Part shown: one piece after another, positions 9,935-19,662 of the stretch
Layout: each line of letters opens with the position of its first letter
How positions within the stretch are numbered: position 1 is the first letter of the stretch
Source of the DNA: Winogradskyella undariae
GTDB lineage: Bacteria; Bacteroidota; Bacteroidia; Flavobacteriales; Flavobacteriaceae
DNA: 64,000 nt
Assembly (NCBI RefSeq): GCF_013285155.1
Contig: NZ_JABTEL010000008.1
Span: 62,001-126,000, forward strand
Reading direction: 5' to 3'
The notes under the pieces: model-generated
The model's database searches: none
Told to the model about the DNA's origin: nothing
The model's input: only the letters and a program-made list of their open reading frames with translations
Translations under genes and position numbers: made by a program

Positions 9935-10840
9935 ATGAAAAAACTCACTATTATAGTGGTCTTGCTTTTAGCATTTAAAATGCACGGACAACAAGACCCT
10001 CAGTACACTCAGTACATGTATAATATGAACATAGTAAATCCTGCTTATGCTGGATCAAAAGAAAACCTTTCTTTTGGACTATTATACAGAAATCAATGGA
10101 CTAAGATTGATGGGGGACCTGAAACAGGAACATTTTTTGGACATACACCACTTGGTAATAACCTAGGCTTAGGTCTGTCTTTAATCTCAGATCATATTGG
10201 GCCGGTTACAGAAACCAATGCTTATGTAGATCTTTCGTACACTCTAAAGCTTGGCGGTGAACACCGCCTTGCCTTTGGTGTAAAAGCCGGTGCTACATTT
10301 CATGATATCGGTTTAACAAGTTTAGATGTTGTAGATCCAACTGATGCATTCTTTTCTCAAGATGTTAATGAGGTCACTCCAAACGTTGGTGCTGGATTAT
10401 TTTACTATACCGATAAATACTATGTGTCTTTATCTGCACCTAACTTATTATCATCAGTGCATTTAGATGCAAATGGTTATAAAATAGGATCTGAAACGCA
10501 ACACTACTTCTTATCTGGTGGTTATGTGTTTGATATTTCACCTAATACAGAACTTAAACCTTCTGTAATGGTAAAATCTGCTTTTGATGCACCTACGTCT
10601 TTTGATGTTAACTTAAATGCTAGATTCTTTAAGAAATTTGAAATAGGAGCTTCTTACAGATTAGATGATTCGTTTTCTGGTTTAGTAAACTTTGCTATTA
10701 CACCGTCTGTAAGAATTGGTTACGCATACGATGCTATAACATCAGACATTAAAGCGTACGCGCCTGCATCTCATGAGATCATGTTATTATTTGATCTTAA
10801 TTTCCCAAAACGTGTTTCTCGTTCACCTAGATACTTTTAA
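9935..10840 (+). CDS. type IX secretion PorP/SprF family outer membrane protein
   Basis: 301 aa. Signal peptide (1-18, ends MHGQ), then the family signature QDPQYTQYMYNMNIVNPAYAGS right at the mature N-terminus and alternating beta-strand segments to an aromatic C-terminus (SPRYF). The length matches the PorP/SprF family. In Flavobacterium johnsoniae SprF is needed for secretion of the type B adhesin SprB and stays bound to its C-terminal domain at the cell surface. Position directly after a type B adhesin and before an OmpA protein supports a dedicated partner role for the 1339-aa adhesin, possibly also for the 1822-aa one. Probably co-transcribed: gaps are 35 and 20 nt. Confidence 0.92.
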   Translation: MKKLTIIVVLLLAFKMHGQQDPQYTQYMYNMNIVNPAYAGSKENLSFGLLYRNQWTKIDGGPETGTFFGHTPLGNNLGLGLSLISDHIGPVTETNAYVDLSYTLKLGGEHRLAFGVKAGATFHDIGLTSLDVVDPTDAFFSQDVNEVTPNVGAGLFYYTDKYYVSLSAPNLLSSVHLDANGYKIGSETQHYFLSGGYVFDISPNTELKPSVMVKSAFDAPTSFDVNLNARFFKKFEIGASYRLDDSFSGLVNFAITPSVRIGYAYDAITSDIKAYAPASHEIMLLFDLNFPKRVSRSPRYF

Positions 10841-10860
10841 TCAGTTAAGCTAAAACAATT

Positions 10861-12768
10861 ATGAAAAACTTTAATACATTATTACTTATTACGTTGATGA
10901 GTGGCTTTTGCTTAACTGCTCAAAACAAAGACACAAAAAAAGCAGATAAACATTTTGACCGTTACGAATTTGTAAAGGCTGTAGATGATTATAATAAGCT
11001 TGTTGAAAAAGGAAAAGCAGACAGCTATGTTTACGGACAATTAGCAGAAAGTTATTATAACATTTTTAATACCGTAGAAGCAGAACGCTGGTATGCTAAA
11101 GCTTTAGAAACTTCAAGTGATCCTGAAATGGTTTTTAAGTACTCACAAATGCTCAAGGCTAATGGAAAGTATGAAGCATCTAATGTGCAAATGGATAAGT
11201 TTGCAACCTTGCGCCCTGCTGATAATAGAGCTACAGCTTATAGAGCCAACCCTGATTACCTCCCTAAAATTTTAGAACAAGGTAAAAAGTTTAATGTGCA
11301 AAATGCAGATTATAACTCTGAACAGTCAGACTTTGGTGGACTAACGAATGATGGTAAATTATATATTACTTCTGGTCGTAATGATCATAGAAAAAACTAT
11401 GGTTGGAATGATCAACCGTTTTTAGATATCTATACCATTACTAAAAATACAGATGGTACTTCACAGGAAGCTACATTAGCAAACGATGAGATTAATACCA
11501 AATATCATGAAGGTTTAGTCTCTTTTTCTCCAGATGGTAAAACAATGTATTTTTCAAGAGAAAGTTATTTTGAAAAAGACTACGAAAAAGATTCAATTAG
11601 CAGCGCTAGATTTAGTCAACTTTATTTATTTAAAGCCACTAAATTAGGTGATGATTGGGATACTGTAGAACCTTTAGCTATTAACAGTGAAAACTATTCT
11701 GTAAAAAATCCTTCAGTAAGTGCAGATGGTAAAACAATATACTTTGCCTCTAATATGCCAGGTGGATATGGAAACTTTGATATCTACAAAGCTCCTATTA
11801 ATATAGATGGTACTTTAGGAGCACCTGTTAACATGGGACAAAAAGTAAATACTGAAGCACAAGAAATGTTCCCATACATTAGTAGTAACAATACCTTATA
11901 TTTCTCATCTAACGGGCATTTAGGTCTTGGTGGATTAGATGTGTTTTACACAAAAGAAATCGATGGTAAAATGGCTACAATTCGTAATGTTGGCGTTCCT
12001 ATAAACAGTAATACTGATGATTTTGCCTTTATAATTGACGAAGAAAATGACCAAGGTTTAGTATCTTCTAACAGAGCTGGCGGAAAAGGAAGTGATGATA
12101 TTTATGAATTTAAAAAACTACAACCGCTTTGTGATGTATTAATTAATGCTACAGTTTTAGATGATAAAACACGTGAGCCAATTGCAGGTGCAACAGTAAC
12201 ATTATTTGATGCAGAAGGTAATAAGGTTGTTTCTAAAACATCAAACGCAGAAGGTCTTGTTGAATTCATGATAGAATGTGAAGAAAACACAGAATTGGAA
12301 GTTGTTATGGATGGTTTTGACAGTAAAAAAGTACAAGTCAAAGGCACAAATGAAGAAGAAAACAATGTTCAAATTTCTTTAGATCCTATCGAAAAATTAA
12401 TCTTAGCTGAAACTATAGATTTAGCTCCGATTTTCTTCGAATTTGACAAGTCTAACATTACTGCACAAGCCGCATTTGAATTGGATAAATTGGTTCAGAT
12501 TATGAACAAATATCCTGAAATGAAAATTTATGCAACCTCTCATACAGATTCTAGAGGACCTGAATCTTATAATACAGGTCTTTCTGATCGTAGAGCTAAA
12601 ACTACGGTACAGTATGTAATCTCTAAAGGTATTGACGCATCTCGTATTACAGGTGAAGGTAAAGGTGAAACAGAACCTAAAGTAGATTGTTCTACTGGAT
12701 GTACTAAAGCACAACACGCTGAAAACAGACGTTCTGAATTTATTATTGTAGATCCTCTACAACAATAA
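10861..12768 (+). CDS. OmpA family protein with TPR, PD40 propeller and carboxypeptidase-D-like domain
   Basis: 635 aa. Signal peptide 1-20; TPR-like helices (about 25-115); WD40/PD40-type beta-propeller repeats (about 150-395, with repeated FSPDGKTMYFSR, VSADGKTIYFAS, YISSNNTLYFSS); a carboxypeptidase-regulatory-like domain (about 410-485); and a C-terminal OmpA peptidoglycan-binding domain (about 520-630, FEFDKSNI..., SHTDSRG, LSDRRA). This domain order is the usual companion of PorP/SprF proteins in Bacteroidota and is related in layout to T9SS component PorE. It probably anchors the SprF-adhesin complex to the cell wall. Third gene of the operon. Confidence 0.92.
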   Translation: MKNFNTLLLITLMSGFCLTAQNKDTKKADKHFDRYEFVKAVDDYNKLVEKGKADSYVYGQLAESYYNIFNTVEAERWYAKALETSSDPEMVFKYSQMLKANGKYEASNVQMDKFATLRPADNRATAYRANPDYLPKILEQGKKFNVQNADYNSEQSDFGGLTNDGKLYITSGRNDHRKNYGWNDQPFLDIYTITKNTDGTSQEATLANDEINTKYHEGLVSFSPDGKTMYFSRESYFEKDYEKDSISSARFSQLYLFKATKLGDDWDTVEPLAINSENYSVKNPSVSADGKTIYFASNMPGGYGNFDIYKAPINIDGTLGAPVNMGQKVNTEAQEMFPYISSNNTLYFSSNGHLGLGGLDVFYTKEIDGKMATIRNVGVPINSNTDDFAFIIDEENDQGLVSSNRAGGKGSDDIYEFKKLQPLCDVLINATVLDDKTREPIAGATVTLFDAEGNKVVSKTSNAEGLVEFMIECEENTELEVVMDGFDSKKVQVKGTNEEENNVQISLDPIEKLILAETIDLAPIFFEFDKSNITAQAAFELDKLVQIMNKYPEMKIYATSHTDSRGPESYNTGLSDRRAKTTVQYVISKGIDASRITGEGKGETEPKVDCSTGCTKAQHAENRRSEFIIVDPLQQ

Positions 12769-12783
12769 TTAAAGCGATAAGTT

Positions 12784-12993
12784 GTGAAAGAAAAATTAGA
12801 ACATCATCATCATCATCATCATCATTGGTTGAAATTTGAATTAATTGAATTCTGTAAGAACAATGAATTGTGTACTCAGGGCAATAAAATTCAGCTTAAA
12901 GAACGAATTGAAGCCTTTTTCAATACAAAAGAAAAAAATGAGATGTCTAAGTCTTTATTAAAAAACAAGCGCAGAATTATAAGAAAAAAATAA
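12784..12993 (+). CDS. small SAP-like protein with natural octahistidine tract
   Basis: 69 aa, GTG start (no ATG in frame upstream of the His tract), 15 nt after the OmpA stop. After MKEKLE come eight histidines, then about 32 residues (WLKFELIEFCKNNEL, then GNKIQLKERIEAFF) that fit the SAP fold pattern: two short helices around a turn with Gly, as in SAP-domain proteins that flavobacteria encode as stand-alone small genes. The tail is very basic (KNKRRIIRKK), as expected for nucleic acid binding. It may be transcribed with the adhesin operon. The His tract could bind metal; this is inference. The gene could also have a start other than GTG. Confidence 0.6.
   Translation: MKEKLEHHHHHHHHWLKFELIEFCKNNELCTQGNKIQLKERIEAFFNTKEKNEMSKSLLKNKRRIIRKK
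12802..12825 (+). repeat. (CAT)8 trinucleotide repeat encoding His8
   Basis: Eight exact CAT units in frame with the SAP-like gene. All eight His codons are identical although CAC is available, which is what slippage expansion would give. Unit-number changes would stay in frame and alter only the His tract length. Confidence 0.95.
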
Positions 12994-13037
12994 GTAAGTG
13001 TAAGGTTATTCGTCTTTTAACTTATTTTAATTCTAGG

Positions 13038-13070
13038 GTGCTTAAGCTTTCTAAGCTGAGCACCTTTAAA
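13038..13070 (+). terminator. hairpin after the SAP-like gene
   Basis: Arms GGTGCTTAAGCTT and AAGCTGAGCACC pair with one small internal loop and are followed only by a short T run (CCTTTAAA). A weak terminator or processing site that closes the adhesin-SprF-OmpA-SAP unit. The remaining 130 nt to the next gene hold no other feature I can support. Confidence 0.5.
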
Positions 13071-13201
13071 TGATTAGCTTTCCATCTGTCACATTATTTA
13101 TGTTATACTATACCACTAACTCATTTCGCTAACGGGGGGAGTGTATTTATTCCAATTCTATTAATAAGCGGCTTTACTATTTATTTTAAAATCAATTTAG
13201 A

Positions 13202-16200
13202 GTGAAAAAAATTATATGCATATTTATGTTTTTAGTTATTAAAGTAGGATTCTCGCAAGATCTTTTAATGCAAGATGGCACCTTTAATCGCTGTGCTCCA
13301 GATTTCTTTTATGATTCAGGTGGAGCATTAGATTCTTATTCAGATAATGAAAGTTATGTCACTACGATATGTCCAGAAAATAGTGGTGATCGTCTTAACG
13401 TTAATTTCGTCGAATTTTTAACACAACTTAATGTAGATTTTTTAACCATATATGATGGAGATGATGTGTCGGCTGATATTATTGGAGTATATACGGGGGT
13501 TTCTTCACCAGGTTTTGTTTCGGCATCAGAAAGTAATACTTCAGGCTGTTTAACTTTTGCGTTTACAAGTAATGAAACAGGAACTATAAATGGATGGAAG
13601 GCAGAACTATTGTGTATTACACCTTGTCAGGAAATTACGCCGTTAATTAATAATACAACACCTGCACCAAATGAATCTGGTGTAATTGGTATATTACCAG
13701 GGGAAACGGTTAATTTTTTAGGAAGCGCAATATTTCCTTTGGATGACTCAGGCGCCACTTATTACTGGGATTTTGGAGATGGAAATACAGCAACAGGAAC
13801 AGAAGTTTCAAATACATTTTCAACTGATGGTACTTTTATCGTAATATTAACAGTTACCGATAGTAATCCATTAGGGTGTTCTGAAGTTACAACAATTCCT
13901 GTTTTTGTCATGGGGCCTAATGTCATAATAGATCAAACTATATTTACTCCAGAAGAATTAATAGCTGACGTGCTAATTAATAGTCCTTGTGCCTCTGTGT
14001 CTGACGTCACTTGGTCTACAGGCTCAAGTATTAGTAGCTCTCAGCCTAACGGTATTGGCTACTTTTTTGGAGATGGAATACGTTTTCCTTTTAGTGATGG
14101 GATTCTTTTAAGTTCAGGCGAGGCCAGTGATGCAAGAGGGCCTAACAATCTTGATTTAAGCAATGGTTCTAATGTTTGGGGTGGAGACGATGAATTAGAT
14201 GCTGCTTTGGGTGTCAATTCTCATAATGCTACATTTATCCAATTCAATTTTATTCCTTTAGCAGATACTATAAGTTTTGAGTTTTTAATGGCTTCAGAAG
14301 AGTATGATATGGGCTCTTTTGAGTGTCTCTATTCAGATGCTTTCGCTTTTTTATTAACAGATTCCGATGGTAATGTTTCTAATTTAGCCGTAATTCCAGA
14401 GACCAACTTACCCGTATTGGTGACTAATATCCACCCCGATAATGGTGAAAGTTGTGGAGGGGCAAATGAGGACTATTTTGGGGAATATATACCCTACAAT
14501 CAACCACCAATAGCATTTGATGGTAGAACCGCAGTATTTACAGCACAATCTGCTGTTGTCCCTGGAGAAAATTATACTATAAAATTAGTCATTGCTGATG
14601 ATAGAGATAATAATTATGATTCAGGAGTATTTCTAAAAGCAGGAAGCTTTGATTTAGGAGGTGATTTAGGTGATGATATTACTATTGAAGCAGGTAGTGC
14701 ACAATGTGGAGGAGCAGAAATTATATTAGATACCTCAGCACCTTTCGCAGATCATGTTTGGTATTACGCTGCAGATCCTTCAGAACCAAATAATAGAATA
14801 GAGATTGAAGGGGAAACAAGTTCTATGCTTACAGTGACAGAAACGGGTCTATACTCGGTAGATGTAGCGTTTGGGGCCATATGTCAATTTTCAGATTCTA
14901 TTTTAGTTGAGTTTATAGAGAATCCAGTAGTAAATCTAGCTCCAGATTTGGTTATATGTAGTAGTACCGGTACTGAAGAGTTTGATTTGTCTGACAATAA
15001 TGATCATGTATTAGGCGAACAAAGTTCTGAAGCATACACCGTTACCTACCATCTTACCGAAGACGATGCAATTGCTAATTTAAATCCGTTACCAGACCTT
15101 TACACTAACGTGTCTAATCCGCAAACTCTGTGGGTGCGTTTAGCCGATGTATCTCAAACATGTGCTGTAACGACCTCATTTGAGTTGTTTGTAGTTTTGG
15201 CTCCAGATATCAACGCTGTATTAGATTTAGAGACCTGCGATGATGAATTAAATGATGGATTAGCAACTTTTGAATTAGGCGATCAAACAGCTACAATTTT
15301 AGGATCACAATCTGCGGCAAATTTTGAAGTCACTTATTATTTAACAGCAGAAGATGCTGATTTAGGAAGCAACGCTTTACCGCTAACATATACTAATACT
15401 GTAAATTCACAACCTATTTATGTAAGAGTAGCGCGTATTGGAGATTCAGGATGTTATAATTCGTCAGCAACACCATTATTTAATTTAGTCGTTAATACCA
15501 GAGCATTGGCCACAGCTCCAATAGATTTAGACATGTGTGATGATGTTAGTGGAGATGGAGTTGCGACGTTTAACTTAAGTCATCAAGAAGCAACAATCTT
15601 AGGAGCACAAGATGCTTCTGTTTTTGATGTTAGTTTTCATGCTAGTCAAGATGATGCAGAAAATAATGTTGGAGTCTTACCAACGAGTTATGAAAATACA
15701 AGTTCACCAAATACACAAACGATTTATGTTCGAGTAGAAGATCCATTATATCCAAGTTGTTATGCAACGACATCTTTTAATTTAATAGTTAATTCATTAC
15801 CTGTGATCACTGATCCATCAGCCTTAGAAGTATGTGACGATGGTACACCGGATGGTCTTACTGAAATGGATTTAAGTTTGAAGAATTCAGAAATCACAGG
15901 AGACAATCCAGATTATACAATTACTTACTATGCGTCAATAACAGAAGCAGAATCAGGTGCTAATCCATTACCAACGCTGTATACAAATACAAGTAATGGG
16001 CAATTTATTTTCGCACGCGTAGAAGATAACACTACAGGATGTTCTGTGACTACAAGGTTAGAATTAGTTGTACAACAAGCCCCTGTAGCTTATACCCCTC
16101 AACCATTTGTTTATTGTGATCCAGATAACGATGGATATGGGATATTTATGCTTAGTAATTTAGACGCTGAAATTACTGGAGGTGCTTCAGGATTAGATGT

Positions 16201-18670
16201 TACTTATCATGAAACACAAATCAATGCAGATACTGGAGTAAATGCGATAGATACCTCTTTTGATTATGAAAATATTGTTCAAGATGCTCAAACCTTATAC
16301 GCACGTATTGAAAGTTCAACGATAACAACAGCCTGTGCAACGATTGTTGTCGTAGAATTGATAGTAGAAGAAACCCCACAATTAACAGTACCAAGCGCGT
16401 TAGAATTTTGTGATGACATATCATCAGCAGATGGTTCTATTAGTTTTGATCTTACGAGTAAAACGTCAGAAGTATTAAACGGTCAAGATGAGACGCAATA
16501 CCTTCTTAGTTATTATACCAGTGAATCTGATGCAGAGTCAGGGACTGATGTAATTGCTAATCCTTCAGCTTATACTAATAGTGTTCCTTTTAATCAAATT
16601 ATATGGATAAGAGTGGAATATCATACAAGTGCAGGAGGGTGTTATAAAATAACAAGTTTAGAATTAATAGTCAATCCTTTACCTGTCGCAATCCAGCCGA
16701 CACAATTAAGTTTATGTGATGACTTAGGAGAAACACCAGGAGATGAGTTTACGGTTTTTGATTTAACCGTTAAAGATGATGAAATTACAGGAGGTAATGG
16801 AAGTTTGTCTGTAGCGTATTATGAAACTAATGCTGATGCACAGTCTCAAATCAATGTTATTGAAGACCCAACACAATATACTAATACCTCTGTAGATGGA
16901 TTAAATGCGAACCCACAAACGCTTTATGCGGTAGTTACGGATACAAATACAGGTTGTGTAGATTATGTAACATTGACCATCCGTGTATTACCAAACCCAA
17001 CGCCAACACCAAGTGAGGATATTCCAAATCTTGAATTGTGTGATGCTGTGAATACCGGTGATGGTGTAGCGGTTTTTGATTTAACAGAAAATGAAGTTTT
17101 AATCCTAAACGGAGAAGCAGGTGTAACGGCAAGTTATTATGAAACTCAGGAAGATGCGAATACTGACTCTAATGAAATACCCGATCCAACACAATACACT
17201 AATATAGATACGCCAGAACAAGAGATCTATGTAAGAATAACAAGAAACAGTACAGGGTGTTATTCGTTAGTAGACTTTACTATTGTAGTGCATCCTTTAC
17301 CAGCAGTAGTTCCTGTTACAGATATTGTACAATGTGAATTGTTTACTGACGGAATAGATAGTTTTGATTTAGCCACAAAAGATGAAGAAGTCTTAGGCGG
17401 TCAAGATGCTACAGAATTCAGCGTGAGTTATCACGAAAGTTTAGCTGATGCAGAAGCAGGAGAAAATGGGTTATTAAGTCCTTTTAGTAACACAAGTAAC
17501 CCACAAGAAATCTTTGTAACAATCACCAATACTGCAACGGGTTGTTCAATCAGTACACAAAGTTTTTATATTGAAGTTGATGAGGCGGCACAAGCTAATC
17601 CGGATACGAACCCAATATTATATGACATATGTGATGATGAAATTGATGGGGATTACACCAATGGTAGTGCTCAATTCGATTTAACGACAATGGATGCAGA
17701 TATCTTAGATCTTCAAGATCCTTTAAATTATATCGTAACTTATTATGGAACTCAAGAAGATGCTGATTTAAAAGAGAATCCATTACCAACGTTGTATGAA
17801 AACACGGTAAATCCGCAAGTAATTTATGCAAGAGTAGATAATGACACCCCAGATGCGATAACGGGTAACGACACCTCTATATGTTATGCTGTAGCCGAAT
17901 TAACCCTAGAAGTTAATCCATTACCGGATTTAGATTTAGACGATAGTTATGTCCTTTGTATCAATACAAACGCTACAGAAATCTTAGAGCTTTTAGTTAT
18001 AGATACTTATTTATCAGCTGCAGATTATAGTTTTGTATGGTATTTTAATACAGTAGAAATGGCAGGGGAAACAGGACCGAGTATAGTTCCATTAGAAGAA
18101 GGAACCTATAGCGTTGCTGTTACTGATATCAGTACATCAAGTGAGACTAATTGCGTTATCAGTGATAGCACAGAAGTTATAGAAAGTGAGCCGCCAAGTG
18201 TAACCATAGAACTCTTAACACAAGCTTTTGCCGATAACCATGTTTTAGAAGCCACAGCAGTAGGGATCGGAGTCTATGAATACAGTTTAGATGGTGGTCC
18301 ATGGCAAGACTCAGGTGTGTTTAGTAACGTATCATCAGGAGATCATGAGATCACTGCAAGAGATAGAAACGGATGTGGATTGAGATCATCATCTAAGTTT
18401 GTACTAGATTATCCATTGTATTTCACCCCCAATGGAGATGGAGCTCATGAAACTTGGAACATTGAAGGTATTGGTGATAGTGCTGAGATCTATATCTATG
18501 ATAGATATGGTAAGTTATTACAACAACTAAGTCCAGATGGTGATGGCTGGGACGGCACGTATAACGGTAAACTGATGCCAACAGATGGATATTGGTTTAC
18601 AGTAGAATACGATGAGCCAAGTACAGGCGAACGTAAAGTATTTAAAGCTCATTTTACATTGAAACGCTAA
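13202..18670 (+). CDS. giant T9SS type B adhesin with ten ~100-aa repeats
   Basis: 1822 aa, GTG start giving a good signal peptide (1-18, ends GFSQ). N-terminal CUB-like domain (about 22-140, FLTIYDGDDVS), PKD domain (about 160-235, YYWDFGDGNTATG), choice-of-anchor L domain (about 240-486, SQPNGIGYF, FEFLMASEEY), an Ig-like linker, then ten repeats (about 577-1574). Each repeat starts near a CDD motif and runs FDL-x-ILG/ITG, V-T/S-YY/YH, Y-T/E-N, IYVRV, with a late Cys. After two more Ig-like segments comes the type B sorting domain (about 1735-1822; FTPNGDGAHETWNI, IYIYDRYGKLL, PTDGYWFTV). Paralogous to the 5880-9899 adhesin over anchor L and repeats. No SprF gene follows it; it may use the one at 9935. 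Many Asp residues suggest calcium binding (inference). Confidence 0.87.
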   Translation: MKKIICIFMFLVIKVGFSQDLLMQDGTFNRCAPDFFYDSGGALDSYSDNESYVTTICPENSGDRLNVNFVEFLTQLNVDFLTIYDGDDVSADIIGVYTGVSSPGFVSASESNTSGCLTFAFTSNETGTINGWKAELLCITPCQEITPLINNTTPAPNESGVIGILPGETVNFLGSAIFPLDDSGATYYWDFGDGNTATGTEVSNTFSTDGTFIVILTVTDSNPLGCSEVTTIPVFVMGPNVIIDQTIFTPEELIADVLINSPCASVSDVTWSTGSSISSSQPNGIGYFFGDGIRFPFSDGILLSSGEASDARGPNNLDLSNGSNVWGGDDELDAALGVNSHNATFIQFNFIPLADTISFEFLMASEEYDMGSFECLYSDAFAFLLTDSDGNVSNLAVIPETNLPVLVTNIHPDNGESCGGANEDYFGEYIPYNQPPIAFDGRTAVFTAQSAVVPGENYTIKLVIADDRDNNYDSGVFLKAGSFDLGGDLGDDITIEAGSAQCGGAEIILDTSAPFADHVWYYAADPSEPNNRIEIEGETSSMLTVTETGLYSVDVAFGAICQFSDSILVEFIENPVVNLAPDLVICSSTGTEEFDLSDNNDHVLGEQSSEAYTVTYHLTEDDAIANLNPLPDLYTNVSNPQTLWVRLADVSQTCAVTTSFELFVVLAPDINAVLDLETCDDELNDGLATFELGDQTATILGSQSAANFEVTYYLTAEDADLGSNALPLTYTNTVNSQPIYVRVARIGDSGCYNSSATPLFNLVVNTRALATAPIDLDMCDDVSGDGVATFNLSHQEATILGAQDASVFDVSFHASQDDAENNVGVLPTSYENTSSPNTQTIYVRVEDPLYPSCYATTSFNLIVNSLPVITDPSALEVCDDGTPDGLTEMDLSLKNSEITGDNPDYTITYYASITEAESGANPLPTLYTNTSNGQFIFARVEDNTTGCSVTTRLELVVQQAPVAYTPQPFVYCDPDNDGYGIFMLSNLDAEITGGASGLDVTYHETQINADTGVNAIDTSFDYENIVQDAQTLYARIESSTITTACATIVVVELIVEETPQLTVPSALEFCDDISSADGSISFDLTSKTSEVLNGQDETQYLLSYYTSESDAESGTDVIANPSAYTNSVPFNQIIWIRVEYHTSAGGCYKITSLELIVNPLPVAIQPTQLSLCDDLGETPGDEFTVFDLTVKDDEITGGNGSLSVAYYETNADAQSQINVIEDPTQYTNTSVDGLNANPQTLYAVVTDTNTGCVDYVTLTIRVLPNPTPTPSEDIPNLELCDAVNTGDGVAVFDLTENEVLILNGEAGVTASYYETQEDANTDSNEIPDPTQYTNIDTPEQEIYVRITRNSTGCYSLVDFTIVVHPLPAVVPVTDIVQCELFTDGIDSFDLATKDEEVLGGQDATEFSVSYHESLADAEAGENGLLSPFSNTSNPQEIFVTITNTATGCSISTQSFYIEVDEAAQANPDTNPILYDICDDEIDGDYTNGSAQFDLTTMDADILDLQDPLNYIVTYYGTQEDADLKENPLPTLYENTVNPQVIYARVDNDTPDAITGNDTSICYAVAELTLEVNPLPDLDLDDSYVLCINTNATEILELLVIDTYLSAADYSFVWYFNTVEMAGETGPSIVPLEEGTYSVAVTDISTSSETNCVISDSTEVIESEPPSVTIELLTQAFADNHVLEATAVGIGVYEYSLDGGPWQDSGVFSNVSSGDHEITARDRNGCGLRSSSKFVLDYPLYFTPNGDGAHETWNIEGIGDSAEIYIYDRYGKLLQQLSPDGDGWDGTYNGKLMPTDGYWFTVEYDEPSTGERKVFKAHFTLKR

Positions 18671-18686
18671 AGTAAATTTAAATTAA

Positions 18687-18725
18687 GAAAAAGCCTGAAC
18701 ATTTAATTATGTTCAGGCTTTTTCT
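18687..18725 (+). terminator. strong terminator after the giant adhesin
   Basis: Arms GAAAAAGCCTGAACAT and ATGTTCAGGCTTTTTC with a six-base loop, 17 nt after the stop codon. A textbook rho-independent terminator; symmetric enough to act in both directions. Confidence 0.9.
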
Positions 18726-19662
18726 ATTTATTTTAAAACGTTAACAATTTGCGCTATAAAGAATAGCCACTTTTCTGGCTACTACCTAAACATTATTAGT
18801 AACTGTTGCAGGTTGAACGCGTGTTGAAACTCCGTTTGATATTGTTGATAGGGGCTTGGTTTTATTTCTCTATGGCTTATGGAAGTCCTTGGGCGTTTAT
18901 GAATGCGCTACCGATGCCACACTATTTCTAATTTATCATCAGGGTGGGGCAGATTCTAACAAAAATGAGTTGTTTAAATGCATTATAAAACAATAAGAAT
19001 ACCTAATATATTTCCTCCTTAATCTTACTTCATAGTGGCTTCATGGTGGCTTCATGGTGGCTTCATGGTGGCTTGATCGTGTTGTTTTTTGTGGTTGTAC
19101 GATTTGTTAAAAAGCTATTGGTCTGCCCCTCGGTTTACCCGAGGTACAACCGACGCATATTCGATGTTGTTCTTGGTTAAGGTGTTGGTAAATCGCTTTT
19201 TTGTGTTGTTGGTAAATTTGGTGGTCTTCATTTTTATTGAATTCTTAATGGGATTTCGGGGTGTGGTGCTAATTCTTCAATTTAGGGGCTGTTTTTTTGT
19301 TTCAATTTTAGAACATTATCTTAAAAAGGTGTGTTTTATTGTAAAAGGCTATAAATGAATTGTTTGCGAATTAAAATATTTTTTATATGTTTGATTTCTA
19401 GTCGTTTGGAAAAGTGATCGTTTGCGCGCTATAAGATCCGGATTTATAGTCGGCTAGATTTAACCAATTCTAGATTGGTATTTCGTCCCTATTTACTTTA
19501 TATCCCAAAATCGTTTTGGGAATTCAATCCGATATGCTATAATTATAAAAACATGAAGGTCATAAGCTGTTATTATGCGTTTAAGTTAATAATATAATGG
19601 ATGAAGTTATCTTATGTAAGTTGTTTGAAATACATTGTAAGTGAATATAAAATTTGAGAATT
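18726..19662. other. gene-poor region of about 0.9 kb
   Basis: No convincing coding frame: the longest plus-strand frame (19089-19358, TTG start, mostly hydrophobic and Phe/Val/Leu rich) has no recognisable features. The stretch holds an 11-bp tandem repeat (19028-19081) and small inverted repeats: CCTCGG/CCGAGG at 19128-19144, ACCAAT/ATTGGT near 19459-19475, and TCCCAAAA/TTTTGGGA at 19503-19521. It could be the remnant of decayed genes or a site of past insertion. Confidence 0.5.
19028..19081. repeat. 11-bp tandem repeat, about five units
   Basis: Unit CTTCATGGTGG, three exact copies in a row (19039-19071), preceded by one with a single change (19028-19038) and followed by a diverged partial copy. 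It is outside any gene I can support. The unit is about one DNA helical turn and is not a multiple of three. Confidence 0.9.

Noticed and set aside
19089..19358. Plus-strand frame of 89 codons in the gene-poor region
   Set aside because: TTG start, biased hydrophobic composition from TG-rich sequence, no motif, no ribosome binding or promoter signal; probably noise.
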